A model generated the notes under the pieces. The model searched no databases. It was given only the letters and a program-made list of their open reading frames with translations, and was not told where the DNA came from. The translations under genes and the position numbers were made by a program. From positions 1 to 30,886 of IMG/VR virus record IMGVR_UViG_3300024520_000335: a DNA stretch of 30,886 nucleotides; one strand, given 5' to 3'. Position 1 is the stretch's first letter; the number at the start of each line of letters is the position of its first letter. Shown piece after piece: positions 8,031 through 16,491 of this stretch. This DNA is from a virus.

Positions 8031-9008
8031 ATGGCACAAGTAACGACCATTGCAAATTTCGATAATATCCTTACTTCTACGATTCAACACATCCAGGATG
8101 AGTTGGCAACCCAGTGGCACAATGACCACGGTGGCCTCTATGCTCTCCGCGTGTTTGGTGGATTTGAAGAGTATGTCGGTGGCGACAACATCTTTGAAAA
8201 CCTGAACACGACCCGGGATGATTCTGTTAAGAGTCGTGGTCGTAACGCTACTATCGCGCTGAATGAACTTCAGCACTTGCGTCCAGCAGAGTTTGAGCCA
8301 AAAGTTCTCAACGGTGCTATTGCACTGAACGAGTTCGACCTGGCATCCAACCGTGGGCCTCAGGAAGTCATCGACATGTGGGATTCGCGTAAGAACAACG
8401 CTATCCTGACCATGAAGGATGAGTTTAACCGTCAGTTCTTCCAGGGTGTTGGTACTGTTGATGAGTTCGGTGGTGCAAACCTCATCGTCTCCTCGGCTCC
8501 AACCACTGGTACTGTTGGTGGTATCGACCGTTCGGTCGCTGCTAACTCGTTCTGGCGCAACCAGATCACTAGCTCAGTGGGTTCATTCGCTGCTGGTGGT
8601 GTTGATGCGTTCCGTACGATGTACAACAAGTGTGCCCGTGGCGCTCTCTCGAACCATACTGACGTGATTATCACGGATCAGACCACGCACGAAGCTTACG
8701 AGAAGACACAGGTTGGTAACCAACGTTACCAGAACCCGTCTGCTCGCGCTTTGGCTGATGGTTCTTTTGATGCCCTGGCATTCAAGAACTCTGCTGTACT
8801 CTGGGACTTTGAAATGCAGTCAGGTGAAGCAGTTTTCCTGAACTTCAAGTGTTTCAAGTACAAAGTGAACAGCATGTTCAACTTCGCGGTAAAGCCGCCT
8901 AAGGCAAGTGATGACCAGTTCGTCATCTCCAGCCTCCTGGCGACTTTTGGTAACTATTGCACCAATGCGCCTCGCTATCTCGGCAGGCTCACTGGTATCA
9001 CTGCTTAA
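8031..9008 (+). CDS. Major capsid protein
   Basis: The 325-residue product is encoded between scaffold and decoration-like genes. Features fitting an HK97-fold coat protein include an N-terminal helix, the stretch LNTTRDDSVKSRGRNATIALNE (loop region), the helical spine DLASNRGPQEVIDMWDSRKNNAILTMKDEFNRQFFQG, a Gly-rich turn and GGIDRSVAANSFWRN, then an A-domain with TDVIITDQTTHEAYEKT and YQNPSARALADGSFDALAFKN. The NSFWRN and 'itdq..ye.y' patterns are frequent in podovirus and siphovirus coat proteins. It should be the most abundant late protein. A terminator follows the next gene at 9785-9820, consistent with high expression of this short block. GGTAG lies 10-14 bases upstream of the start. 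Confidence 0.92.
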   Translation: MAQVTTIANFDNILTSTIQHIQDELATQWHNDHGGLYALRVFGGFEEYVGGDNIFENLNTTRDDSVKSRGRNATIALNELQHLRPAEFEPKVLNGAIALNEFDLASNRGPQEVIDMWDSRKNNAILTMKDEFNRQFFQGVGTVDEFGGANLIVSSAPTTGTVGGIDRSVAANSFWRNQITSSVGSFAAGGVDAFRTMYNKCARGALSNHTDVIITDQTTHEAYEKTQVGNQRYQNPSARALADGSFDALAFKNSAVLWDFEMQSGEAVFLNFKCFKYKVNSMFNFAVKPPKASDDQFVISSLLATFGNYCTNAPRYLGRLTGITA

Positions 9009-9026
9009 CGAAAGGAGGTACTTAAC

Positions 9027-9779
9027 ATGGCTCAAGGAAACTTCGATGCTTCTGGTGCCCTCGGTCGTAAGTGGAATCAAAATATTGACGAAGTCAGTTC
9101 GTCACGTAAAGAAGACATGGGCGCAGTTCGCGTTGAGTCTGATGGACGTGCGTTCCGTTACTCGTTCACTACCGAAGCTTTGGCTATCGGTGAGTTGGCT
9201 GAGTTCACGGAAGTTCTGACTCCTGCTGTTAGTGGTACGACTACATCGGCTTCTCTGATTAGTACGGATATCGTGACTGACACAGGTGCGTTTGCTTCGC
9301 TTGCTGGTGTGGAAGATGGTGACACCTTCTTGGATGTCACTGACGCTACCAGTGGTGATCAGCAAACGTATCGGGTTCTCGAAGTCATTGACGATGACAA
9401 CATTCGTCTGACTGAGGATCTGGTCGTTGCTATTGGTTCCGCAGAAACGTTTATCGTTTATCGCAAGTACAAGGTAGCCCAGGCTAACGCTTCCGTCCTC
9501 AAGGGTGGACTCGCTGGTGCTCCTATTGTTGCTGCTGCGGCAGACGATTACGTTTGGCTCCAATACAAGGGTCGTGGCATGGCTGTCCAAGATGACAGTG
9601 CCGATCCTGTGATCCTTGCCGAAGGCATCATTGCCGCAGGCAGTGGTCTGGTTGAAGGTTACACAGCAGCAGCTACGACTGCTGATGAAGCCGCTAATAC
9701 GATTGGGTATTCCCTGGTGAACAAGGATGGTAATGGCGACATTCTCACCCCTGTGATCTGGGATCTGCCTGAAGCGTAA
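9027..9779 (+). CDS. Putative capsid decoration / head protein
   Basis: This 250-residue beta-rich protein directly follows the major capsid gene and has the strongest ribosome-binding site in the window (AAAGGAGGT 7 bases before ATG), implying a high copy number. The N-terminus (NQNIDEVSSSRKEDMGAVRV) is followed by an extra beta module at ~70-148 with GDTFLDV...TYRVLEVIDDDNIRLTEDL...FIVYR. A similar module appears twice in the connector gene. The C-terminal half (residues ~150-250) is Ala/Gly-rich with VWLQYKGRGMAVQDDS and DPVILAEGIIA, like the 'p.aG.a...v..G.i.g...' folds of decoration proteins. Role in stabilising the capsid surface is inferred from position and expression signals. Confidence 0.68.
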   Translation: MAQGNFDASGALGRKWNQNIDEVSSSRKEDMGAVRVESDGRAFRYSFTTEALAIGELAEFTEVLTPAVSGTTTSASLISTDIVTDTGAFASLAGVEDGDTFLDVTDATSGDQQTYRVLEVIDDDNIRLTEDLVVAIGSAETFIVYRKYKVAQANASVLKGGLAGAPIVAAAADDYVWLQYKGRGMAVQDDSADPVILAEGIIAAGSGLVEGYTAAATTADEAANTIGYSLVNKDGNGDILTPVIWDLPEA

Positions 9780-9784
9780 GTTCT

Positions 9785-9820
9785 GGGGGGAGGGTTTCGG
9801 CCCTCTCCCCTTTCTTTTTT
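9785..9820 (+). terminator. Strong rho-independent terminator after the capsid genes
   Basis: A ten-base-pair stem (9785-9794 with 9801-9810, one G-U pair, mostly G-C) encloses the six-base loop TTTCGG and is followed by a T-rich tract TTTCTTTTTT (9811-9820). Only 16 bases separate it from the next start codon, with no room for a typical promoter. Downstream tail genes must therefore be reached by read-through, so it probably attenuates transcription, as the terminator after the T7 capsid gene does. Confidence 0.93.
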
Positions 9821-9836
9821 AAGGGAGGAAAGGCTA

Positions 9837-10358
9837 ATGGATAGAAATTCAGCAACTGCGATGGAAAACGAAACTGTCAATAAACAATTGGCAGATCAGA
9901 AGAATCGCATGATGGCTCGAGTAAGGACAAACAACGGTGATTACCGTCGTGACACTCCTTGTGATTACACACCTGAAACTTACACCGATGAGGTTGTGGT
10001 TGAGATGTGTAACAAGTTGAACGACTCACCGTTGTTCTACAAGATGCCTGATCCGCGTGATCCGAATCAACAGAAGACGCTGCCGGTGTATTACACCAGG
10101 GCTGATTCAAAGAAGGGGTTTGCTTGTCCTGTTTGTGAAAAGGGCAACTATCACCACCTGACTCGTTCACACATCAAGCCAGATGATAATAAGACTGAGG
10201 ATCTCCATAGTCACATTATGAAGAATCACCCACCCCCTAAGGTTGAATACTCGACCGATGAAAGGGTTGACGAGGTCGGAGATCTGAAGGCGCTTGTGGA
10301 AGAACAGGGCAAGATGCTCAAAGAATTCCAGAAGAAATTGGCCGCAAAAGGAAAATAA
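9837..10358 (+). CDS. Hypothetical protein with a CxxC/HxxxH zinc motif
   Basis: This 173-residue protein starts after GGAGG (9824-9828). The N-terminal 90 residues are polar, with YTDEVVVEMCNKLNDSPLFYKMPDPRDP. Residues ~101-132 hold CPVCEKGNYHHLTRSHIK...HSHIMKNH, a Cys-x2-Cys followed by several histidines, like a C2H2-type zinc knuckle. The C-terminal ~30 residues form a Lys/Glu coiled coil. It is the first gene after the terminator and directly before the connector gene, so it may be a minor head or connector-associated protein. I do not recognise the family; a DNA-binding role is only suggested by the zinc motif. Confidence 0.78.
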   Translation: MDRNSATAMENETVNKQLADQKNRMMARVRTNNGDYRRDTPCDYTPETYTDEVVVEMCNKLNDSPLFYKMPDPRDPNQQKTLPVYYTRADSKKGFACPVCEKGNYHHLTRSHIKPDDNKTEDLHSHIMKNHPPPKVEYSTDERVDEVGDLKALVEEQGKMLKEFQKKLAAKGK

Positions 10359-10360
10359 CA

Positions 10361-11569
10361 ATGAGATTCATTGAGATGCAAGAGGCTTACTTCCACCTTC
10401 GTGGTGAACTTGGACTTGGCACCAACCTTGGTGTCATCTCTGGAACTACGAATGCTAAAGAGGAAGCAAAACGACAGATTAATGCTGTCATCCAAGAACT
10501 CGAAGCAACCAATGATTTCCCCTGGTCACGTACTGAGGCAACGCTGGACTTCGATCCAACCTATACAACCGGCACTATCTCTGGCACCAAGGATGAGGCT
10601 ATCCTCACTGGTGTTGGTACTGCTTGGTTTAAAGAGTTGGAAGGAGCATTCATTCAAGTAGACGGAACTGGTGACTCTGGTGACAGGCATCGTATTGTCA
10701 GTGTGAACACTGCGCTTGAGATGACACTTGAGTCTCCCTTGCTTGAAGATCTTCCGGCCCTGTCTACATACAGCATCTATCGTGATGTGTATTCGTTCCC
10801 GTATGACTTCTCAAAGCTGTACTCAGCATATCAGTTGACTGACCAGCGAGAGATTCATGCCCTTAACCATAAGAGCACCAGGACGATTAATCGTCTCCTA
10901 TATAGCTTTGATGGCACTGTGACTGACATTGATATCGACTTCAAGGCTACTGACAGGGATTACTACAAGACAGGTACTGTGGACATCATTACGAATGGTG
11001 CTACGACAGTGACCTTTGTTGGAACTGACTTTGATGCTACGAATGTTCCACCGTTTACCCTGAGGGTGGGTGACTACCTCAGGTTGGATCGTGACCTTGA
11101 TCGCGTATACAAGATTAGATCGGTAACCAGTGACACTGTTTTGGAGCTTGATGAACCTTATCAAGGCGAGAGTGCTCTTACTGGTGCAGCACTTGGCTAT
11201 GCTATTAATCCTGCTGGCCGGCGCCGGTTCAGATTGCTTCGCTATCCTGATGGTGAAGGTCAATTAATCATTGAGTACAAGAAGAAACCTTTGTACTTGG
11301 TGGGTGACAATGAGCGTCCACACCCGATCCCTGAGGCTTATCATTACTCAGTGTTGGTGTATGGTGCCGTCCTTAGAGATGCGGTCCTGAGAGGGCTTGA
11401 GGTGGGTTCTATGGCACAGCAGTGGCAGAATTCTGTCAATGCGATCATTAATGGCAACAGTGCAGATGGTATGCGTCATGGTCGCATCATACGCAAGTGG
11501 TCCAGGCGTCAACCTCGCAGAGCATTCCTTGGTAGAGAGGCAGACACTGCGTTCAAGGACATGCTGTAA
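10361..11569 (+). CDS. Head-tail connector / tail adaptor protein with inserted beta modules
   Basis: This 402-residue protein starts two bases after the upstream stop, with AAAGGAAAA as ribosome-binding site. The outer parts look like the helical adaptor of podoviruses: the N-terminal helix KEEAKRQINAVIQELEATNDFPW and the C-terminal helices EAYHYSVLVYGAVLRDAVLRGLEVGSMAQQW, the latter typical of T7 gp11/P22 gp4-type connectors. Between them are two related beta modules (~70-141 and ~203-283). Each runs TGT...T/VTFVGT-D/AW...G-(F/Y)-(I/L)-(Q/R)-(V/L)-D...(H/Y)-(R/K)-I-(V/R)-S-V...L-(E)-L...Y. The protein should form the ring under the portal that carries the nozzle. Connector identity is inferred from order plus the helical pattern; the insertions make it larger than T7-type adaptors. 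Confidence 0.68.
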   Translation: MRFIEMQEAYFHLRGELGLGTNLGVISGTTNAKEEAKRQINAVIQELEATNDFPWSRTEATLDFDPTYTTGTISGTKDEAILTGVGTAWFKELEGAFIQVDGTGDSGDRHRIVSVNTALEMTLESPLLEDLPALSTYSIYRDVYSFPYDFSKLYSAYQLTDQREIHALNHKSTRTINRLLYSFDGTVTDIDIDFKATDRDYYKTGTVDIITNGATTVTFVGTDFDATNVPPFTLRVGDYLRLDRDLDRVYKIRSVTSDTVLELDEPYQGESALTGAALGYAINPAGRRRFRLLRYPDGEGQLIIEYKKKPLYLVGDNERPHPIPEAYHYSVLVYGAVLRDAVLRGLEVGSMAQQWQNSVNAIINGNSADGMRHGRIIRKWSRRQPRRAFLGREADTAFKDML

Positions 11570-14500
11570 TGCCTCGGATTCAATCACCTAATAACTACGC
11601 TGGCCTTGATGCTCGTCCTGGTGGCTATGATGCCATTCAGAACGCGGGTACGTCTATCAGCGACATCACGTTTGTTGACAAGACGATCAAGAAGCGCAAG
11701 GGGCATGAACGTGCCCATACGAATCAGATTCGTCATCCGTCAATTTGTTTTGACGAGAGAATCGGATCCCTCATTCACGTAAACGATTGGGGTCTTGATG
11801 CCGCCTTCGCTACTGGTGGAGCATCATTTGAACTCGCTATTCGGTTTACGAAACTTGCTGCCGCGGGATCAGTCACGGACTTCCTTTCAGGTGCGTTGAT
11901 CTGCAATCTCACATCGGCTGGCAAGTTGGTTGTTGGCATGACATCAGCCGCAGTGGCAGTTGTTCACACTTCAGTTGCAACACTTGCAGTAGATACTGAC
12001 TATTACATCTCAGTTACTCTGTCACAGTCTTCTGGGTTTACTTCAGTCACTCTTTTCATTGATGGCGTGTCTGATGGGTTCACTGTTAACCTTGGTGGCG
12101 TTGCCCCTACTGACCCATCTTTCGACATTGGGAATGTGCCAGGGTTTAAGGGTGGGCAGATACACAACAAGGACAAGATTTATATCCAACAGCTTAGGTT
12201 GTGGGACATCATAAGGACGGATCCACAGATACTGCTTTGGCACGATTCGGAACTCAGCGATTCTGAAAAGTTATTGGCAACACTCCATCGTTATTGGAGG
12301 CTCAACAACGTCGAAAATGGCGTGTTGAGTGAAGAGGGAAGTTTCGACCTTACTGGCGACTACCTTCGCAATGTTGAAGGCATTGTGCCTGGTAGCTTTG
12401 GTGCCGCCCGAGGCAATGTTGACGCTCATGGTAATGGCGGATTGAATCTGTTCTACATGGGCCACAATCCAGCAGTGCTTCCGATGGGCCCAGGCTATTA
12501 TGCCGACCTTGGCGATCAGACGTGGCAGTTTGCATTGAAGATTGATTCACTCACTACCGGCACTGGGTCAGGCGACATCATGTTTTTGATGGATCTTGGC
12601 TACGCAAGAGTAGAGATTGCTTCGTTTAGCGGTATGCGCTTTGGCGTTATCGATAATGCTGCGAGTGACTGGCGCTACTATCTAGAGATATTCGAATCTG
12701 GCGTTTCGCTTGGCAGCATTACTGGCGCCACCACCATTACAACTGCAACAGTTCATGATATTGCTGTTACATGCGATGACACTGGTGGCTCATCTACATT
12801 CAACATTTACCTGGATGGCGCATCGGATGTGTCAGGTGCATTCGCTCAGGCGGCTGTTGCAACGGCCAACCCCAAAACGCTTGGCATATGTCACTTTGAA
12901 AGAGTTGGTGGGATCAAGGAAATTGATTACACCATTGACGATATCAAATTGTGGGACGTGGTCAGAACAGCAATACAAATTAAGAATCTTGGTGGTGAAG
13001 CATTCCCAAATAATGGTAGCGAGAAGTCTCAGATTGCCGCCTATTGGTCGTTGAACGGTGACAACCCGAACGGGTTCTTTGGTCAACTTGAAGATCCTAC
13101 TCACTGGGAAGACACTAACGGCAATCCCATTGGCATCAATCTACACATGAATAACGTCTTTGCTTCCGGGACACTTCATGACTCTCCCGGATCAAGGCAA
13201 TTCACATGGGGCCGCGGTTTAATTAATAATTATCGCGCTCCATCAGTGCATGGGATTCATGAATACAGGGAGGTGCTGGGTGATGCAAGAACGACGGCAA
13301 CGTCATCTGGGCAGACATGGGAGTTAGATGAAGCGGGTGCCCTAATGGTGGTTAAGCCAGGGGCGGAGCAGAGGGCACAGCAAGATACGCTCACTTCATC
13401 TGAAGAGCTTATCGGCGAAGTATTCTATGCTGATGGTCGTTCGGCACCTTGGATGTATGACGGTGTAAACACCTACCCCATCGCCGTATATAGACCCACA
13501 GCGCAAATATTGGCGACCTTTTCAGGCGTTGGCACTGATTGGCCCCTTGGTACATATCGCTATGCCTATGCATTGATTTCCGAGAGAGATGGAAGAGTTG
13601 TGCGCTCGCCGCTTTCAACAATTCAAACCCAGACCACCGTCGCCGATTCCTTGATCTTGAACATCACCATGCCGGAAGAGCAGCAGTTTGCCAGGTCTTA
13701 TGATTGCGGAGTAACTAAAGTTCAGTTCTTCGTTTCAAAAGTTAATGGCACGACTCTCTTCGAGTCTGAATTTCTAGACATTGAGTCAGTGACATTGGTT
13801 GCTCTCAACCTTGGGCACAAGGAAGAAGATTTAACGATCCCGGTAAATGAGGACATTGGTGCTCCTCCATCTGGGACAGAGCACATTATTGAACGCGACA
13901 ACAGGATGCATTACGCAAAGGGTCGCGTCCTTTCATTCAGTGAGCCTGAGGCGCCGGAGGAAGTACTACCTCTTAACTTCAGGACGTTCCCCTTCTGTAT
14001 CACTGGTCTTAGCGTGATGCCTAACAATGACTTGGTAATCTGGGGAAGAACCCAGAGGTACATCATCAATGGTGATGTCAGTAACCTTCTTACACCTGTG
14101 CGCGAGTATGAAGATGGTGGGTGTTTGAGTCATCATTCATTGGAAAATATTGGTGGGTCTATCTACGGCCTTGGTCCAGATGGTCCATTCCGTAGTGATG
14201 GTTACCACTACGTTCCGATTGATGAGATTAGCCGCAACGGGTCTGTCGTGGGTTCGATCAGGGCAAGACTCCTTGAGGTAGACAAGCCACTTTGGAACAA
14301 GGCTATCAGTTCTTATAACTGGGACACAAAGCGTTGGCACTTGCTGATACCTCGCAGCACCACTGGTTGCCGTCACTATGTACTCCATGTAGATATTTCA
14401 GCATGGGCAGAGTGGGATGGTGAACTTGATCCATGTGTCATTGGCACTACGTTTACAGCAGATGGCAATGCAGTCAAAACCTACGCCCAGTATTCGAGAG

Positions 14501-15126
14501 GATACCTATCGTCTCTTGATTCAGACGGGTGGCGAGATGAGATCAAGTCAACTGGTACATCTGTTTACGAGGTGTTGTCAGTTGATTCGACCAACGAGTC
14601 ACTGACACTTACCACGACACCTGACCCAGAAGTTCTTCAGTCCCTCGCCTTAAAGTGGGATGATTCCAACGATGATATGGGCATACCAATCAACCAACCC
14701 GTTGGCGGTACTGCAATGCGTATTTTCTCCATCGATGGTGACACTCTTTATGTGAATGAAGATCCAGCCTCCAGCGTTGCCATTGGTGACAAGATCGTGG
14801 TTGGTCATTACAATGCTCTTTATGTAAGTAAACGCATGACTGCACGCACTCCGTACCAGCACAAAACATTCCGCTCTTATGACTTCACTGCCAATACAGC
14901 AAGTGCCGGCGTAATTAGATTGCGCCTCTTTGGTGATACTCAAGGCGAGCAGACTGCTGGTTACGGTATACCTGTTGACCTATCAGATGGATTACATCAT
15001 CACATCGAAGCACCATTGAGTGACTACGCCCTTCGTATGGCTTTCAGTTCTTCCGATGATGTTGGTATGGAAATCTTTGAATACTCTGTTGAGTACGACC
15101 AAGAGCCAAAGAGGAAGTACTCGTAA
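11569..15126 (+). CDS. Large tail nozzle-like protein with two lectin-like modules
   Basis: This 1185-residue protein follows the connector with a TAATG junction. Residues 1-45 (SPNNYAGLDARPGGYDAIQNAG) and ~545-1185 resemble the beta-propeller-type tail nozzle/tubular B proteins of podoviruses, for example LVIWGRTQRYIINGD, then GSIYGLGPDGPFRSDGYHY and WNKAISSYNWDTKRWHLLIPR. Two concanavalin/LamG-like beta modules are inserted at ~60-265 and ~305-495. Each carries a similar signature near its end: QLRLWDIIRTDPQI...HRYWRLN and DIKLWDVVRTAIQI...AAYWSLN. The nozzle should form the distal DNA channel, and the lectin-like modules would project outward and could bind glycans. No frameshift is seen. 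Nozzle identity rests on gene order and the propeller-like repeats; the LamG call rests on the repeated motifs. Confidence 0.74.
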   Translation: MPRIQSPNNYAGLDARPGGYDAIQNAGTSISDITFVDKTIKKRKGHERAHTNQIRHPSICFDERIGSLIHVNDWGLDAAFATGGASFELAIRFTKLAAAGSVTDFLSGALICNLTSAGKLVVGMTSAAVAVVHTSVATLAVDTDYYISVTLSQSSGFTSVTLFIDGVSDGFTVNLGGVAPTDPSFDIGNVPGFKGGQIHNKDKIYIQQLRLWDIIRTDPQILLWHDSELSDSEKLLATLHRYWRLNNVENGVLSEEGSFDLTGDYLRNVEGIVPGSFGAARGNVDAHGNGGLNLFYMGHNPAVLPMGPGYYADLGDQTWQFALKIDSLTTGTGSGDIMFLMDLGYARVEIASFSGMRFGVIDNAASDWRYYLEIFESGVSLGSITGATTITTATVHDIAVTCDDTGGSSTFNIYLDGASDVSGAFAQAAVATANPKTLGICHFERVGGIKEIDYTIDDIKLWDVVRTAIQIKNLGGEAFPNNGSEKSQIAAYWSLNGDNPNGFFGQLEDPTHWEDTNGNPIGINLHMNNVFASGTLHDSPGSRQFTWGRGLINNYRAPSVHGIHEYREVLGDARTTATSSGQTWELDEAGALMVVKPGAEQRAQQDTLTSSEELIGEVFYADGRSAPWMYDGVNTYPIAVYRPTAQILATFSGVGTDWPLGTYRYAYALISERDGRVVRSPLSTIQTQTTVADSLILNITMPEEQQFARSYDCGVTKVQFFVSKVNGTTLFESEFLDIESVTLVALNLGHKEEDLTIPVNEDIGAPPSGTEHIIERDNRMHYAKGRVLSFSEPEAPEEVLPLNFRTFPFCITGLSVMPNNDLVIWGRTQRYIINGDVSNLLTPVREYEDGGCLSHHSLENIGGSIYGLGPDGPFRSDGYHYVPIDEISRNGSVVGSIRARLLEVDKPLWNKAISSYNWDTKRWHLLIPRSTTGCRHYVLHVDISAWAEWDGELDPCVIGTTFTADGNAVKTYAQYSRGYLSSLDSDGWRDEIKSTGTSVYEVLSVDSTNESLTLTTTPDPEVLQSLALKWDDSNDDMGIPINQPVGGTAMRIFSIDGDTLYVNEDPASSVAIGDKIVVGHYNALYVSKRMTARTPYQHKTFRSYDFTANTASAGVIRLRLFGDTQGEQTAGYGIPVDLSDGLHHHIEAPLSDYALRMAFSSSDDVGMEIFEYSVEYDQEPKRKYS

Positions 15127-16022
15127 TGGGTAACACGGCAATTGGAAATGCATTCATCAAGATAAGGGAAGGCAATGAGTCGACCCCTCCTGAGGACACA
15201 GAGCAGGAAGAAGCACGCTTTGAGGTAGAGAGTGGGTTTGGGCCAGGACAAATGACTGGTCCTGAACTGGCACACCGGCAGCGTCGATCAGAAGAGACTG
15301 ACCGTATTGTTGACACTAGGCGTAACTTGGTGGACTCCTTCTTCTTTGAAGGTCTTCAGATGAGTTACGTTAACGCGCAGACTATTAGTGTTACCTCTGG
15401 CGCTTTAGGACTCGACAAAGAAATCTTTGACACTAGTGCTTTTGAGATCTCAGTCGATCCTGAATTCGTAGATGCCACTGCCAAGTGGTTATACCTGCAT
15501 GTTGCTATTGCACGTGACAAGCCACAAAAGCCTTTCTTCGCTCGCACAAGGGTGGTCAATACCTTCCCCCCTGGTTACGGGAAGAGTCATTACATTGGTG
15601 TGATTAACTACACAGCATCAGATGTGATACACCCATTTGTCCAATGTGCTTCATCTGAGGAGCGTCATTATTCATTTGAGGGTATCTTGGTGGATAGCAC
15701 CGTCGTTGGTGTCATGACAGAGATCACTTTAGATATCCCTGATGGTGTATGTAGATTCGATTGGTTCTTCAGGGCAACTGGTTCTGGTCCTTCATCAACC
15801 ATTGCTTATTACGCGGCACCTTCTGTATTGAATGCACCTACCCCTACGTTGTCAGCAGGTAACCAGATATTTTCAAGTGGTCCATCCACCGGCTTTCGAG
15901 GTGCTTTCCATATGAGTGTGAGCAGGAAGAAGATCTATCATGCTGCAACTGCAACTGGGGCTCAGACGATAATCAACCTTGAGCTATACGTCCGTGGCTT
16001 TACTGACCATGTGAATGATTAA
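15126..16022 (+). CDS. Putative tail protein / fibre-base protein
   Basis: This 298-residue protein is coupled to the nozzle gene by TAATG. A polar, charged N-terminus (residues 1-65, many Glu, Arg and Gln) leads into beta-rich sequence: YVNAQTISVTSGALGLDKEIFD, WLYLHVAIARDKPQKPFF, YIGVINYTASDVIHPF and FAHMSVSRKK-like strands near the end. The segment 'w.YlYv......' followed by 'yigvi.....' resembles proteins that link fibres to podovirus tails. I cannot assign a family. The last codons overlap the acetyltransferase start by 8 bases. Confidence 0.7.
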   Translation: MGNTAIGNAFIKIREGNESTPPEDTEQEEARFEVESGFGPGQMTGPELAHRQRRSEETDRIVDTRRNLVDSFFFEGLQMSYVNAQTISVTSGALGLDKEIFDTSAFEISVDPEFVDATAKWLYLHVAIARDKPQKPFFARTRVVNTFPPGYGKSHYIGVINYTASDVIHPFVQCASSEERHYSFEGILVDSTVVGVMTEITLDIPDGVCRFDWFFRATGSGPSSTIAYYAAPSVLNAPTPTLSAGNQIFSSGPSTGFRGAFHMSVSRKKIYHAATATGAQTIINLELYVRGFTDHVND

Positions 16023-16491
16023 GATGATTGGTAGCAAAGACATAACCCATCTGGCGACCAGCGACATTGACGAGTTGATGGCAAAGGTCATCAAGCTTAA
16101 CCATTGGGAAGCGGTCAAATTTGACTCTCGCATCTTGATGGATGAGTACCAGATTGCCCAGATCCGTGAGCATATCATGGGTCTTTTGAGGGATCCTGAG
16201 TTTGGTGCTGTATTGGTCTTTAAGGTTGACGAGAAGATTTGTGGGTTTATCTCAGGAATTATAGAAGGTTCCCGGGCAAAGATTTTAGATGTTTGGGTAG
16301 ACGAAGAACACAGAGGGTCTACTGCTGCGACGAGGCTCTTTTATTCGTTGCATGATTACTTCGGTAAATGTGGTGTGACCAAGATCATTTGTGAGACATC
16401 AGTCCAGAATGATCAGGTACACGACATGTTGGTACGCTTCGGTTACTCCCCTTTTGCGGTAACCTTTATGTTGAATGTTGAGGACGAATAA
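16015..16491 (+). CDS. GNAT-family N-acetyltransferase
   Basis: The 158-residue product shows the GNAT fold in order. An N-terminal helix is followed by the strands FGAVLVFKVDEKICGFISGII (~60-81) and AKILDVWVDEEHRGSTAATRLF (~85-107), containing the motif A region. Here the acetyl-CoA loop reads EEHRGSTAATRL rather than the common R-G-x-G-x-G/A. A helix (SLHDYFGKCG), the strand KIICETSV and NDQVHDMLVRFGYSPFAV (motif B) follow. It would transfer acetyl from acetyl-CoA to an amine on a small molecule or protein. The start could be ATG 16015 or 16024; 16015 overlaps the previous gene. It sits between tail and internal-protein genes, so it may act on virion or host proteins. Substrate unknown. Confidence 0.83.
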   Translation: MIKMIGSKDITHLATSDIDELMAKVIKLNHWEAVKFDSRILMDEYQIAQIREHIMGLLRDPEFGAVLVFKVDEKICGFISGIIEGSRAKILDVWVDEEHRGSTAATRLFYSLHDYFGKCGVTKIICETSVQNDQVHDMLVRFGYSPFAVTFMLNVEDE

